This document shows positions 1 to 7,685 of a stretch of DNA of 33,607 nt, one piece after another. The stretch lies in contig JACPGH010000001.1 of NCBI GenBank assembly GCA_016182485.1, forward strand, positions 28,278 to 61,884, given 5' to 3'. The position numbers were made by a program, and so were the translations under genes. The notes beneath the pieces are model-generated. The model did not search any database. It saw only the letters and a list, made by a program, of their open reading frames with translations, and had not been told where the DNA came from. Numbering within the stretch: the first letter of the stretch is position 1; the number at the start of each line of letters is the position of its first letter. The stretch comes from Candidatus Kaiserbacteria bacterium. GTDB taxonomy: Bacteria; Patescibacteria; Paceibacteria; UBA9973; UBA2103.

Positions 1-50
1 CCATAAGGCGGCCCGACAGCAAGTCGAGGCTCGCCATAAGGCGGCCCGAC
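1..50. repeat. Direct repeat, 17 bp, twice
   Basis: CCATAAGGCGGCCCGAC occurs at 1-17 and again at 34-50, giving a 33-nt period. The stretch lies just before a terminator, so it is probably the 3' end of a transcript that begins outside the window. No reading frame can be assigned. It could be the tail of a structured RNA or of a repeat-containing gene. Confidence 0.6.
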
Positions 51-55
51 AAGCA

Positions 56-86
56 AAAGCCCCTCGCGAGAGGGGCTTTTTGCTTT
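56..86 (+). terminator. Rho-independent terminator
   Basis: AAAAGCCCCTC, CGCG and GAGGGGCTTTTT form a strong GC hairpin followed by a T run. It closes the transcript entering from the left and isolates the next gene. Confidence 0.85.
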
Positions 87-102
87 CTATATGGCAATTC
101 GC

Positions 103-108
103 TATTAT
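103..108 (+). promoter_or_regulatory. -10 box for a leaderless transcript
   Basis: TATTAT lies 6 nt before the ATG at 115. The same spacing recurs before many genes here, so transcription probably starts at or next to the start codon. This supports ATG 115 over the in-frame ATG at 91, which lies upstream of the -10 box. Confidence 0.5.
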
Positions 109-114
109 TTCCGT

Positions 115-708
115 ATGAAAAAAAGCACCCTCGCAGGAATCGTCGGAGCCGTGCTGGTTATCGCCGGTCTCCTTGTTTGGCAGTTCACTCGCCTGGATTC
201 TGAGCCTACCCCTCAAGTGAAAATCGAAGAAAAAGCCCAGGACCAGCCTTTCTCGGCAACCAGCTCAGTTCCGAAGATCGATACCGCTACGAAGCCATTT
301 ACCATCCCGATAGCGGCCGGAGAACAGATATCGGATTGGAGCATCAGAGGCGTGGCACCCACCCCGGCATCTATGGCTAAAGCGCAGGAAAATATCGCTA
401 AGTCTCTCGGCCTCCTCGGGAGCGGGAAATATCCGGACTACGTCCTCTATGTGGATATCGCCAATCAGTACAATTCTATCGGCGACGGCAAGAACGAGCT
501 TATTTTCTTGGAAAAAGCGCTTGCTTTGGATTCCGCCCAGACCGGGCTTGCCTGGCATAACGCGGGCCAGCTTTTCAGACGGCTCGGCGCATTCAGGACG
601 GCTCGCTATGCTTTCGAACAGGCAGCTGCCGCACAGCCTATCGGTCAGTATCTGAGCGTCCTGGACGACTTCTTGGCGGAGCATCCTGAAATCGGGCCAG
701 GGCAATAA
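115..708 (+). CDS. Membrane-anchored TPR-like protein
   Basis: The protein is 197 aa when started at ATG 115. Residues 5-25 form one hydrophobic segment after MKKS, so it is an N-terminal membrane anchor or uncleaved signal. A polar linker follows. The C-terminal half looks like two tetratricopeptide-type helical hairpins (around YPDYVLYVDIANQYNSIGD and LAWHNAGQLFRRLGAFRTAR). TPRs mediate protein contacts, so a scaffold role at the outer face of the membrane is inferred. The stop codon overlaps the start of the next gene by one base, so it is translationally coupled to the O-antigen-ligase-like gene, whose own C-terminus is also TPR-like. The specific function is unknown. Confidence 0.7.
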   Translation: MKKSTLAGIVGAVLVIAGLLVWQFTRLDSEPTPQVKIEEKAQDQPFSATSSVPKIDTATKPFTIPIAAGEQISDWSIRGVAPTPASMAKAQENIAKSLGLLGSGKYPDYVLYVDIANQYNSIGDGKNELIFLEKALALDSAQTGLAWHNAGQLFRRLGAFRTARYAFEQAAAAQPIGQYLSVLDDFLAEHPEIGPGQ

Positions 709-2894
709 TGAAATCACTGGGAAAAATATACGCTTGGGTGCTCCTCGCGCCGGCGTTTTTGCCGCTCCTGTTCGTCGAGGGGATGATGTATCCCCTGATG
801 GCTCCGAAAACGTTCGCTCTGAGGGCGCTCGGCCTTGTTGCTCTCGCGCTCTTTTCCTACCTAGCGCTTAACGGGCACGCTTTCTACTATGAACGCCTGC
901 GTAATCGGCTGGCCTGGCTGCCGGGCGCGTTCCTCGCAGTCGCCTACGTCGCGTCTCTCTTCGGCGCCGACTTCTACCGCAGTTTTTGGTCAACCTTCGA
1001 ACGGGGGGACGGGCTCCTCACGCTCTCTGTCTGCGTGGGATATTTTTACCTGCTCGTGCTCTCTTTCGACCGCGCCTTGCTGGATAAGCTAATTAAAGTG
1101 GCGGCCTGGGTAGGATCGCTGGCCGCGCTCTATCTGATTCTGCAGTGGCTGGAAACGCTCGGCAGTCTCGATTTGCCGCTTATCGTGCGGCCCAATGGGC
1201 GCGTAGGGGGGACGATGGGGAACGCCGCCTTCGCGGCTTCCTACCTCGGTATGGCTTTTTTCGTGACGCTCGCCGCTGCGCGCGAGTATGCGGGAGGCGC
1301 CCGGCGCCTGCTCTACGCAGGCGCCGGCCTCGAGCTCATCGCGATACTCCTTACGGCTACGCGCGGGACGATGGTCGCGCTCTTTGTCATCGGAGTCGCG
1401 ATGCTTTTAGTCATTGCCCTGAGCCCTTCCGAAGCCGCCAGGCGTACAAACGATAGTAAGACTCGGCCTAGCGGCCCGGAGCGCGATCGTTTGGGCGCTT
1501 GGCGGCGCAGACTTTGGGCTCAGGGCGGCCTCGCCATCCTTGTCATAGTTGCCGGCCTCTTCTTCGTATTCCGCGGGCAGCTCGCGAACGTCCCGTTCGA
1601 GCCGGTTCGTCGGCTCGCGTCCATTTCCCTCACCGATGGCACAGTCGCGAGCCGCTTATTCTTGTGGCAAACGCTCTCTAGAGAAGCGCTCGGCCAGCCA
1701 TTACTCGGCTACGGCGCGGAACATATAAGCATTCCCTTTGACCGCATATACGATCCAACCGCCATTCAGGAGGAATGGTTCGATCGTTCCCATAACGCCT
1801 ACCTGGACCGCTTTCTTGAGTTCGGCATAGGCGGCGGCCTTCTTTATATCGGCCTCGTACTGACTTTCTTATACCTAGCCTGGCGGCGCCATAAAGCAGG
1901 CGAGCGGCTCGGTTTTTGGCTCTTTTTACTGGCTGGGACTTATGCCTTACAAAATATCTTCGTCTTCGATACCGGGGTGACATTCTGGCTGTTCCTGGCC
2001 CTCTTCGCGGGCCTGTTTGTACAGCCAGAAGCCCGAGCGTCAGTACTGGCGCGAAGGCCGGCTGCCGGCTTTGTAGTTCCGGCCGTTCTGCTGCTCCTTA
2101 TCGTTCCCGTCGCAATTCAGCCGCTTCGGGCCAATTTGCTCGCTTTCGAGTCCTATCTTTACCAAATAGCAGATGTCCCCCGTGCAAATGCGGCGGCGCA
2201 AAGAGCGCTCGCGCTCCATACCTATGCCGATCTCGAGCTCGGCTACAACGCCTACTTCATGTACACAGAGGAGCAAATCAGGCGGCTTTCGGGGCAAGAA
2301 CTGCTGAAAGCCTATGAGAACGCGACCAGCATTTTGACCCGGAATTTCGCCAGCTTTCCCTATGACGCGCGCACGGCAGTATACCTGGCACAAGTCTTAG
2401 CCTCGGCTCCGGAAGGGGCGTCTCTTGATCGGCGATTCTTGTCTGACGTCATAGCTCGCTCCTTAGAACAGTCGCCAAAGCGGGCGCAGTCCTGGTATTT
2501 ATTGGCCAACCTATCCATAGAAAGCGCGAATCAGCACCCGGTCGGCGCCAAAGAGAGGCAGGCCGGCTACGAGGCAGCTAAAGATATCCTGAAGCAATAT
2601 GTAGAGCTCGTGCCTGGCTCAGCGGAGCCGTATTTCGTACTGGCCCAACTAGAGTATGCTTCCGGGAACAAGTCGGCCGCTGCTGAGAGAGCCAGTCGGG
2701 GCAAGGAACTATATATTGGCGGACTCGGCGCTGCCCGGCGTGCCGCTCAGTATTATGAGACCGTGCTCGATCTGGAGAATGCCGCCTTCTTTTTAAGAGA
2801 GATTTTGCGGCACGTGCCAGATGAGAATGCGGCAGCTGACTTAGCCCAGATAGAATCGTATCTGGGCATCGGCACAGGCGAAACGCCGCAATAA
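708..2894 (+). CDS. O-antigen ligase/polymerase-like membrane protein with TPR tail
   Basis: 728 aa. The N-terminal ~470 residues contain about ten or more hydrophobic segments. Two signatures of the Wzy_C/WaaL (O-antigen ligase) family are visible: LLTATRGTMVAL near residue 220, and SHNAYLDRFLEFGIGGG near 365 in the periplasmic-loop region. Family members transfer or polymerise undecaprenyl-linked glycans on the outer membrane face, and some glycosylate proteins. Residues ~490-728 are soluble, helical and TPR-like, a known arrangement in CPR members. It overlaps the upstream TPR gene by 1 bp. Together with the sugar transferase and GT4 genes further along, it points to a surface glycan pathway. 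The acceptor (lipid, S-layer or pilin-like protein) cannot be told. Confidence 0.8.
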   Translation: MKSLGKIYAWVLLAPAFLPLLFVEGMMYPLMAPKTFALRALGLVALALFSYLALNGHAFYYERLRNRLAWLPGAFLAVAYVASLFGADFYRSFWSTFERGDGLLTLSVCVGYFYLLVLSFDRALLDKLIKVAAWVGSLAALYLILQWLETLGSLDLPLIVRPNGRVGGTMGNAAFAASYLGMAFFVTLAAAREYAGGARRLLYAGAGLELIAILLTATRGTMVALFVIGVAMLLVIALSPSEAARRTNDSKTRPSGPERDRLGAWRRRLWAQGGLAILVIVAGLFFVFRGQLANVPFEPVRRLASISLTDGTVASRLFLWQTLSREALGQPLLGYGAEHISIPFDRIYDPTAIQEEWFDRSHNAYLDRFLEFGIGGGLLYIGLVLTFLYLAWRRHKAGERLGFWLFLLAGTYALQNIFVFDTGVTFWLFLALFAGLFVQPEARASVLARRPAAGFVVPAVLLLLIVPVAIQPLRANLLAFESYLYQIADVPRANAAAQRALALHTYADLELGYNAYFMYTEEQIRRLSGQELLKAYENATSILTRNFASFPYDARTAVYLAQVLASAPEGASLDRRFLSDVIARSLEQSPKRAQSWYLLANLSIESANQHPVGAKERQAGYEAAKDILKQYVELVPGSAEPYFVLAQLEYASGNKSAAAERASRGKELYIGGLGAARRAAQYYETVLDLENAAFFLREILRHVPDENAAADLAQIESYLGIGTGETPQ

Positions 2895-2940
2895 GCGGAG
2901 GTTATACACAGGCTCAGAGCGGCCGCTCCTTAGAAAATAC

Positions 2941-2969
2941 TATACTCATGCTAACGGCGACGCTCGCCG
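2941..2969 (+). promoter_or_regulatory. Promoter and 5' UTR hairpin before secreted repeat protein
   Basis: TATACT at 2941-2946 is a good -10 box, and CGGCGA-CGC-TCGCCG (2955-2969) forms a hairpin just after the predicted start of transcription. No SD precedes the ATG at 2999. A second -10-like TATAAA at 2991-2996 lies very close to the ATG, so a leaderless start is an alternative. Confidence 0.35.
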
Positions 2970-2998
2970 CTTTATCACCATTATTCCTGTTATAAACT

Positions 2999-3865
2999 AT
3001 GAATCGGATGCAAAAGTTACTTGTGGGCGGGGTCGGCAGGACGATAGCTCTCTCGACCGCCGCGCTTTTCCTTGCCGCTGGCTTCGCACAGGCCGCGACG
3101 ACGATCAGTACTTCCATAACTACCGGCAGCACGCTGTCGGTGACCGGGCTCTCGAGCCTCTTGGGCGGCGCGACGACCACTCAGATTACCCTGCTTTCGG
3201 GGGATACTATAAAAAACACTACGGCTAGTACCACGAATATCTCCGGCACGCTCACGCCACAGCTCTTGACCGTGACTGGAGCGACGACGCTTTCTTCGAC
3301 GCTCTCTGTGACCGGGCTCGCGACGCTCTTGGGCGGCGCGACGACCACGCAGATCACGCTTCTCTCTGGAGACACTATTAAGAACGCTGCGGCAAGTACG
3401 ACGGTCATGTCTGGAGTTGTCCAGGCGACCGGAGGCGTCCTCGCGCAGGCTTCATCAACCGTGGACGGCAACTTCACCGCGACCGGCAATGCCGCAGTGA
3501 CTGGAACGCTCGGCGTGACCGGAGACGCGACGCTCGCTTCCACGACCGCGACCGGGTTTAAGGTTGGGCAGACGGGCACGCGGCTAACTCGCGCAACTGC
3601 GGGATATTGCGCTACGGCCGCATCGGCAATTACGGCCTCCACGACCACGATGCTTACCTGCACGCCGTCCGGAGGCACTGGGATCCTTACGGCCAGCGAT
3701 CGCGTCTTCGTAATGGCGACCAGTTCGCTCCCCGGAAGAGTCTATCTGTCCTCGGCTTCATCTACCGCAGACGGCACGATCCAAGTGAATGCCTTCAACA
3801 CCGGCATTGACGCAGGGGATGTGAGTTCCGCCATCTACGCATTCAACTTCTGGGCCTTCCAGTAA
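2999..3865 (+). CDS. Secreted Thr/Ser/Ala-rich repeat protein
   Basis: 288 aa. It has a signal peptide (MNRMQKLLVGGVGRT, then a hydrophobic stretch ending around AGFAQA, residue ~32). The mature part is rich in T, S, A, G and V and poor in charge. It consists of beta-type repeats such as TLSVTGL and LLGGATTTQITLLSGDTIKN, the latter present twice 56 residues apart. The DNA of the two copies is also nearly identical (about 3161 and 3329), so this is a recent internal duplication. The C-terminal ~90 residues are less repetitive, with a Cys pair (YCATA and LTCTP). Such proteins are common surface or fibre proteins in Parcubacteria, but no characterised family can be assigned. An extracellular or cell-surface role is inferred. 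Confidence 0.7.
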   Translation: MNRMQKLLVGGVGRTIALSTAALFLAAGFAQAATTISTSITTGSTLSVTGLSSLLGGATTTQITLLSGDTIKNTTASTTNISGTLTPQLLTVTGATTLSSTLSVTGLATLLGGATTTQITLLSGDTIKNAAASTTVMSGVVQATGGVLAQASSTVDGNFTATGNAAVTGTLGVTGDATLASTTATGFKVGQTGTRLTRATAGYCATAASAITASTTTMLTCTPSGGTGILTASDRVFVMATSSLPGRVYLSSASSTADGTIQVNAFNTGIDAGDVSSAIYAFNFWAFQ

Positions 3866-3903
3866 GCGCATAGCGAGTCTTATTAATCCTAAATAAACTC
3901 ACT

Positions 3904-4812
3904 ATGCCACGAATGCTTAGAAGCGCAGGAAGGATAGGCGCTGCGGCAGTAGTCACAGCCGCACTCGTCGCTCCCAGTCTCGCGTTCGCGGCGTATGACG
4001 ACGTGTCGCTCACGACTGACGTTGTTCTCTCGGTTAACGGCATTACTCTCAATGTCAGCGGGTCGACCGCTGCGGTGGAATCCATAACCGTGAATGCGTC
4101 GGATTTCAGCGTCACGCTTCCGCCGAGCTCGACCTTCGAGGTAACGGCTCCCAACCTCAATCAAATTCAGACCGACGCCACTACTGGGCGCGCCACTAGT
4201 ATCTGTAACACGAGCGAATCGAAACTCGGTTTTGCGCCGACGGTGTCTACCATAACTGTCACCATTACCCCGATTTCGACGCTCTGTTCAGGAGGAGGTA
4301 GCGGAGGCAGCGCTCCCTCGTCCAGTTCTTCGTCATCGAGTGCGTCAAGCCCAGGCACGTCTTCAACCATAACGGCGGCGGCCATCATAGCTGCTACGCC
4401 GACGGTAACGACCACCCCGGCTGCGACTCCGGCCTCCGGCCTCTCGGTCTCTCAGATCCAAGCCATCTTGGATGTGCTCGCGTCGTTCCAAGTTGACGCC
4501 GCTACAATGGCGAGCGTGAAGGCGGCGCTTGAAGGAACGACAACCGGTTCAGTTACAAGCGCTGCAGTGCGTGTGTTCAAGTCGAACCTCACTATGGGTT
4601 CGCTCGGCAGTGAAGTGAAAGCGCTTCAAGAGTATCTCAACTCCCACGGGTACCAGATTGCGGCGAGCGGCCCTGGTTCTTCGGGAAATGAGACAACCAA
4701 GTTCGGCGCCTTAACGAAAGCCGCGCTCATCAAGTATCAGAAAGCAAACGGCATCACACCGGCAGTAGGATATTTCGGTCCTATTACCCGCGCGGCGATG
4801 AACGCTGAATAA
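3904..4812 (+). CDS. Secreted protein with C-terminal peptidoglycan-binding domain
   Basis: 302 aa. The N-terminal signal peptide ends near ALAFAA (residue ~30). A beta-rich middle region carries SICNTSE and STLCSGG cysteines. A Ser/Gly/Thr/Pro linker follows (about residues 130-180), then a C-terminal PG_binding_1-like fold at about 225-300 (GSLGSEVKALQEYLNSHGY; KFGALTKAALIKYQKANGI; YFGPITRAAMN). These domains hold extracytoplasmic proteins on the cell wall. A -10-like TAAATA (3891-3896) lies 7 nt before the ATG, so the mRNA may be leaderless. It ends in a strong terminator. With the preceding gene it forms a pair of exported surface proteins. Confidence 0.8.
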   Translation: MPRMLRSAGRIGAAAVVTAALVAPSLAFAAYDDVSLTTDVVLSVNGITLNVSGSTAAVESITVNASDFSVTLPPSSTFEVTAPNLNQIQTDATTGRATSICNTSESKLGFAPTVSTITVTITPISTLCSGGGSGGSAPSSSSSSSSASSPGTSSTITAAAIIAATPTVTTTPAATPASGLSVSQIQAILDVLASFQVDAATMASVKAALEGTTTGSVTSAAVRVFKSNLTMGSLGSEVKALQEYLNSHGYQIAASGPGSSGNETTKFGALTKAALIKYQKANGITPAVGYFGPITRAAMNAE

Positions 4813-4828
4813 AGAAAGCTCGAGTGGC

Positions 4829-4863
4829 AAAAAGCCGTCCGCTTAACAGCGGGCGGTTTTTGC
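4829..4863 (+). terminator. Rho-independent terminator
   Basis: AAAAGCCGTCCGC, TTAACA and GCGGGCGGTTTTT form a stem with one G-U pair and a T run, 17 nt after the stop of the peptidoglycan-binding protein gene. Confidence 0.8.
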
Positions 4864-4889
4864 GTACATGTTATACTGAGGTCAAATCC

Positions 4890-5039
4890 ATGGGACCGAG
4901 ACGTAAAGAAAGTTTGCGCGAAAAGGAACGTCGCATGCTGCCGTTCTTCGTGGAATTCCTGAAGTTCATAAGCGTCTTCGCCATCATTATTACGACCTCG
5001 CTTCTCGTTCTCCGGTTCGCCATCGCCGGGATGCAATAA
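4890..5039 (+). CDS. Small single-span membrane protein
   Basis: 49 aa from ATG 4890. A highly charged N-terminus (MGPRRKESLREKERRM) is followed by one hydrophobic span of about 25 residues (FLKFISVFAIIITTSLLVLRFAIAG). TATACT at 4872-4877 lies 12 nt upstream. A longer in-frame start at 4824 would run through the terminator and is unlikely. The pattern fits a cytoplasm-in small membrane protein often annotated next to signal peptidase or envelope genes. No function can be assigned. Confidence 0.5.
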   Translation: MGPRRKESLREKERRMLPFFVEFLKFISVFAIIITTSLLVLRFAIAGMQ

Positions 5040-5073
5040 TCCGGAGTAATGCAATAGGAAGCACGGGCAAAGC

Positions 5074-5655
5074 ATGGCCGTAAAGCTACCGAAATCAATC
5101 TATCAAGGAAATGCCATTAAATTAGCACCCAAATTGCTTGGGAAATATTTGGTGCACAGGACAAAGGAAGGAATTATATCGGGCATGATTACTGATGTTG
5201 AGGCATACCCAGCATTTGCCGATGAGGTATCCCACGGAAACCGGAAAACAAAAAGAACAGAAGTTATGTATTGGAGCGGCGGGTACGGCTATGTGTACAA
5301 GATTTATGGGATTCACTGCCAATTCGCTGTGGTTGTAAATCGAGAAAATGTCCCGGAAGTAGTTTTTATAAGGGCAGTTGAATCAAAAGAGGGCATCGAA
5401 CTGATGAGGAAGAATTTCGGCAGAAAGGTCGAGGCGAGAGTTCTTGCAAGATCTCCGGGGAATTTATGCAAATCATTCGGAATTTCTGAAGAGTTATACG
5501 GGGTAGACTTAACAGGAAACACGCTATATCTGGAAGATAGAGGAGCGCGAGTAGGTAAGCGGGATATACAAACCAGTTTCAGGGTCGGGATAAATAATAG
5601 ACTCCAAGGCAGCGAAAGGAAACTTAGGTACTTCCTGCGTAGGGGAGCCGTTTAA
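5074..5655 (+). CDS. mpg: 3-methyladenine DNA glycosylase (AAG/MPG family)
   Basis: 193 aa, the usual length for bacterial AAG-type glycosylases. These excise alkylated purines and hypoxanthine to start base-excision repair. Visible family motifs: GMITDVEAYPA (residues 37-47, with the catalytic-Glu region of the TEAY block), DEVSHGNRKTKR, GGYGYVYKIYGIHCQFAVVV (69-88) and RSPGNLCKSFGI. The usual MFGPPGHAYVY is here MYWSGGYGYVY, a diverged but recognisable block. The gene is visibly more AT-rich than its neighbours and has neither a clear SD nor a TATACT box, which suggests separate acquisition. A perfect 7-bp inverted repeat, TTTAAGT-CAG-ACTTAAA (5651-5667), spans its stop codon. Confidence 0.85.
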   Translation: MAVKLPKSIYQGNAIKLAPKLLGKYLVHRTKEGIISGMITDVEAYPAFADEVSHGNRKTKRTEVMYWSGGYGYVYKIYGIHCQFAVVVNRENVPEVVFIRAVESKEGIELMRKNFGRKVEARVLARSPGNLCKSFGISEELYGVDLTGNTLYLEDRGARVGKRDIQTSFRVGINNRLQGSERKLRYFLRRGAV

Positions 5656-5685
5656 GTCAGACTTAAACAGAACCAAGACTGACCA

Positions 5686-5713
5686 TTGCGTTTGGGGGCT
5701 GTTTTGGTAGAGT
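5686..5713 (+). promoter_or_regulatory. Probable promoter of the rplJ-rplL operon
   Basis: TTGCGT (5686-5691), a 16-nt spacer and TAGAGT (5708-5713) lie immediately before the L10 leader. The match to sigma-70 consensus is moderate. Confidence 0.4.
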
Positions 5714-5716
5714 AGC

Positions 5717-5840
5717 TTTGTACGAACCGAAGACCGTAGGCTGCAAGTTCCGAGCGTAAGCGAGGAAAGGCAATAAGTCCTGCGCAGGGACCCGCCACAC
5801 TTCAAGTGTGTCGGGGAACCTCTCCTTCGTTTGTACGTAA
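5717..5840 (+). promoter_or_regulatory. Ribosomal protein L10 leader
   Basis: The segment contains CCGAAGACCGTAGG, matching the conserved core of the L10(L12)-binding leader RNA, and then two more hairpins (CACACTT-CAAGTGTG and the CTGCGCAG region). TTGTACGAA near 5719 and TTCGTTTGTAC near 5827 can close the element. In other bacteria excess L10-L12 complex binds this RNA, which mimics its 23S site, and represses the operon. The position directly before rplJ agrees. Confidence 0.75.
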
Positions 5841-5851
5841 TCATTATAAGA

Positions 5852-6349
5852 ATGGCAATATCCAGAGAAAAAAAGCGTGCGATAGTCGCGAAGCTTTCTG
5901 ACGCTCTCAAGGAAGCGTCGTCGGTAGCGTTCGTCGGCTTCACGAAGTTTACGGTGGCGGATGCTTCAAGACTTCGCAAAGAACTCTCTGCAAAGGGAGT
6001 ACGGTATCTCGTCGCCAAGAAAACGCTCCTTCGGCTAGCGCTCAAAGAGCGTTCGTATGAGGGGCAGGTCCCCGACTTGCCGGGAGAGGTTGCGATCGCC
6101 TGGGCATCCGAAGACGTTACGGCGCCGGCGCGCGGCGTACACGAATTCGGCAAGAAGCTAAAAGGCGCAGCCCTGGCGCTCCTGGGAGGCGTGTTCGAAG
6201 GCGGCTTTATCGATGCGGCCAAGATAACGGCTATCGCCGCTATCCCGTCCGTACCAGTACTTCGCGGCATGTTCGTCAACGTGATAAATAGTCCCATTCA
6301 GGGACTTGTAGTGGCGCTCGATAAGATCAGGGAGCAGAAGGCAGCATAA
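5852..6349 (+). CDS. rplJ: 50S ribosomal protein L10
   Basis: 165 aa from ATG 5852 (MAISREKKRAIVAKLSDAL), close to the usual ~165-175. It shows the N-terminal 23S-binding domain with FVGFTKFTVADASRLRKEL and the helix-rich C-terminus that carries L12 dimers. L10 forms the base of the ribosomal stalk. It lies behind an L10 leader and upstream of rplL with 138 nt of AT-rich palindromic repeat between them. The longer in-frame start at 5831 (TTG) falls inside the leader and is rejected. Confidence 0.93.
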   Translation: MAISREKKRAIVAKLSDALKEASSVAFVGFTKFTVADASRLRKELSAKGVRYLVAKKTLLRLALKERSYEGQVPDLPGEVAIAWASEDVTAPARGVHEFGKKLKGAALALLGGVFEGGFIDAAKITAIAAIPSVPVLRGMFVNVINSPIQGLVVALDKIREQKAA

Positions 6350-6352
6350 TTA

Positions 6353-6480
6353 CTAATTTCCAATTTACAATTTTCAATTTCCAAATAATTTTCAATGCAT
6401 TAATTTTCAAATTGATACATTGGAACATTTGACATTGATTGAAAATTGCAAAATTGAGAATTGAGAATTGAAAATTAATT
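6353..6480. repeat. AT-rich heptad palindromic repeat between rplJ and rplL
   Basis: The left arm repeats TTTCCAA, TTTACAA, TTTTCAA, TTTCCAA. The right arm repeats TTGAGAA, TTGAGAA, TTGAAAA. The arms are inverted relative to each other around about 6410-6430 and run in mostly 7-nt steps. It fills the whole gap between L10 and L12 and would form a long hairpin in the mRNA, where it could set the L12:L10 ratio. Its 7-nt architecture matches the GC-richer palindromes in the rRNA genes, although the unit sequence differs. Confidence 0.75.
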
Positions 6481-6487
6481 GATGATC

Positions 6488-6931
6488 ATGGCAGAAGAAA
6501 CAACTGTAACAACGTCCGAGACCGCAGAGGTGCTTGCACCGAGCGAAGTCGAGGTGCCAAGCAAGTTCAAAAAGCTGGTTGAAGAGATCGAGGGCATGAC
6601 CGTACTCGAGCTCTCCGAGCTCGTAAAGGTCCTCGAAAAGAAGTTCGGCGTTTCCGCGGCCCCGACGCTTGCAGTCGGGGCTCCGACCCCAGGGGGCGTC
6701 GGAGCTGCCGAGGAGGGCAAGTCTACCTCGGACGTCGAGTTAACTGATGCAGGCGCATCGAAGATCGCCGTTATTAAGGTGGTCAAGGAAGCGCTCGCTC
6801 TCGGCCTTAAAGAAGCTAAAGATCTCGTCGACGGAGTCCCTTCGATGCTCAAGCAGGGCATGAAGAAGGAAGAAGCGGCGGAGCTCAAGAAGAAGCTTGA
6901 AGAGGCCGGAGCAAAAGTTACTCTGAAGTAA
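6488..6931 (+). CDS. rplL: 50S ribosomal protein L7/L12
   Basis: 147 aa from ATG 6488 (MAEETTVTTSETAEVL), somewhat longer than the ~121-130 aa of model bacteria because of an acidic Thr/Glu-rich N-terminal extension of about 20 residues. The dimerisation domain has EGMTVLELSELVKVLEKKFGV. The hinge is Ala/Gly/Pro-rich (SAAPTLAVGAPTPGGVG). The C-terminal factor-binding domain has KIAVIKVVKEALALGLKEAK and a KKEEAAELKKKLEEAGAKV end. It recruits translation GTPases to the stalk. ATG 6482 is a two-codon-longer alternative. The upstream gap consists wholly of a palindromic repeat, so no ordinary SD is present. Confidence 0.95.
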   Translation: MAEETTVTTSETAEVLAPSEVEVPSKFKKLVEEIEGMTVLELSELVKVLEKKFGVSAAPTLAVGAPTPGGVGAAEEGKSTSDVELTDAGASKIAVIKVVKEALALGLKEAKDLVDGVPSMLKQGMKKEEAAELKKKLEEAGAKVTLK

Positions 6932-6979
6932 CTTTTGCGAAGGTCCTGAACGAAGTGAAGGGCAGGAGCGACGGCTCTG

Positions 6980-7021
6980 AAAAACGCAAAATCCCGCCTC
7001 CAGGCGGGATTTTGCGTTTTT
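6980..7021 (+). terminator. Rho-independent terminator of the rplJL operon
   Basis: AAAAACGCAAAATCCCGCCT, a short loop, then AGGCGGGATTTTGCGTTTTT: a near-perfect ~19-bp stem ending in T residues. Confidence 0.9.
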
Positions 7022-7048
7022 CCGTCCGAACCTCTACACTGGCGGCAC

Positions 7049-7618
7049 ATGAAGCCGCTCGCGAAAGTCTTGGGTTCAGCCGCTCGCTTAAAGACGCTTC
7101 GCCTCTTCATCTTTAATCAGACCAGATCCTTCGCTCCGGCCGAAATAGCGCTCCGCCTGAAACTCTCGCGAGGAGTGGTGCATCAAGAACTCTCCGAACT
7201 CTCGGAAGGCAGATTCCTGAAAAAGAAGGGTGCTGGCGCTTCGGCACGCTACCAGGTCAATCCGCGCTACGAGCATCTGCCCGCTTTTGACACGTTCATC
7301 CGGGACACTACGAGCGTCCGGCCGCAGCATATCGTGAAAGCGTTGAAGCATGCCGGCACAGTACGCCTCATCGCTCTGTCCGGTCTCTTCACGAGCGTCC
7401 TCGAGGCCCAGATAGATCTTCTAGTCGTAGGCGATCACCTCGAAGAGAGGACCATCGCCAGCGCCGTACGGTCTCTAGAGGCGGAATTGGGCCGCGAGAT
7501 ACGCTACGCCTCCTTCGCCACGGCGGATTTTCGCTATCGCCTTGGCGCGTACGACCGCCTCCTGCGGGATGTCTTCGACTATCCACACCGCCTCCTAATC
7601 GATAAAATAGGCCTTTAA
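7049..7618 (+). CDS. Winged-helix regulator with nucleotidyltransferase-like C-terminus
   Basis: 189 aa. Residues 1-75 look like an ArsR/MarR-type winged helix (KVLGSAARLKTLRLFIFN; APAEIALRLKLSRGVVHQEL as recognition-helix region; FLKKKGAGASARYQVN as wing). The C-terminal half (LIALSGLFTSVLEAQIDLLVVGDHLEE and EAELGREIRYASFATADFRYRLGAYDRLLRDVF) resembles the MNT-type nucleotidyltransferase fold attached to many CPR and archaeal winged-helix proteins. The usual GSxAxG...DxD signature is degenerate (SGLFTSVLEAQIDLLV), so a regulatory rather than catalytic role is likely. TACACT (7035-7040) ends 8 nt before the ATG, consistent with a leaderless mRNA. Target genes are unknown. Confidence 0.7.
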   Translation: MKPLAKVLGSAARLKTLRLFIFNQTRSFAPAEIALRLKLSRGVVHQELSELSEGRFLKKKGAGASARYQVNPRYEHLPAFDTFIRDTTSVRPQHIVKALKHAGTVRLIALSGLFTSVLEAQIDLLVVGDHLEERTIASAVRSLEAELGREIRYASFATADFRYRLGAYDRLLRDVFDYPHRLLIDKIGL

Positions 7619-7685
7619 AAGTTGCTACACTTTTACCAGGCCTTCGGTGCCTATTTAGCCGCATTAAGCTTTAGCCATAGTCCTT

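Noticed and set aside
2948..2995. 15-codon leader peptide before the secreted repeat protein
   Set aside because: Its ATG is only 1 nt after the -10 box, so it would not be in the transcript.
3181..3678. Long minus-strand open frame opposite the secreted repeat protein
   Set aside because: It mirrors the low-complexity Thr/Ala codons of the plus-strand gene, has no start signal, and is Val/Ser-rich as expected for an antisense shadow.
5524..6297. 257-codon minus-strand frame across the L10 leader and rplJ
   Set aside because: It crosses a structured leader and a certain ribosomal gene; no family features.
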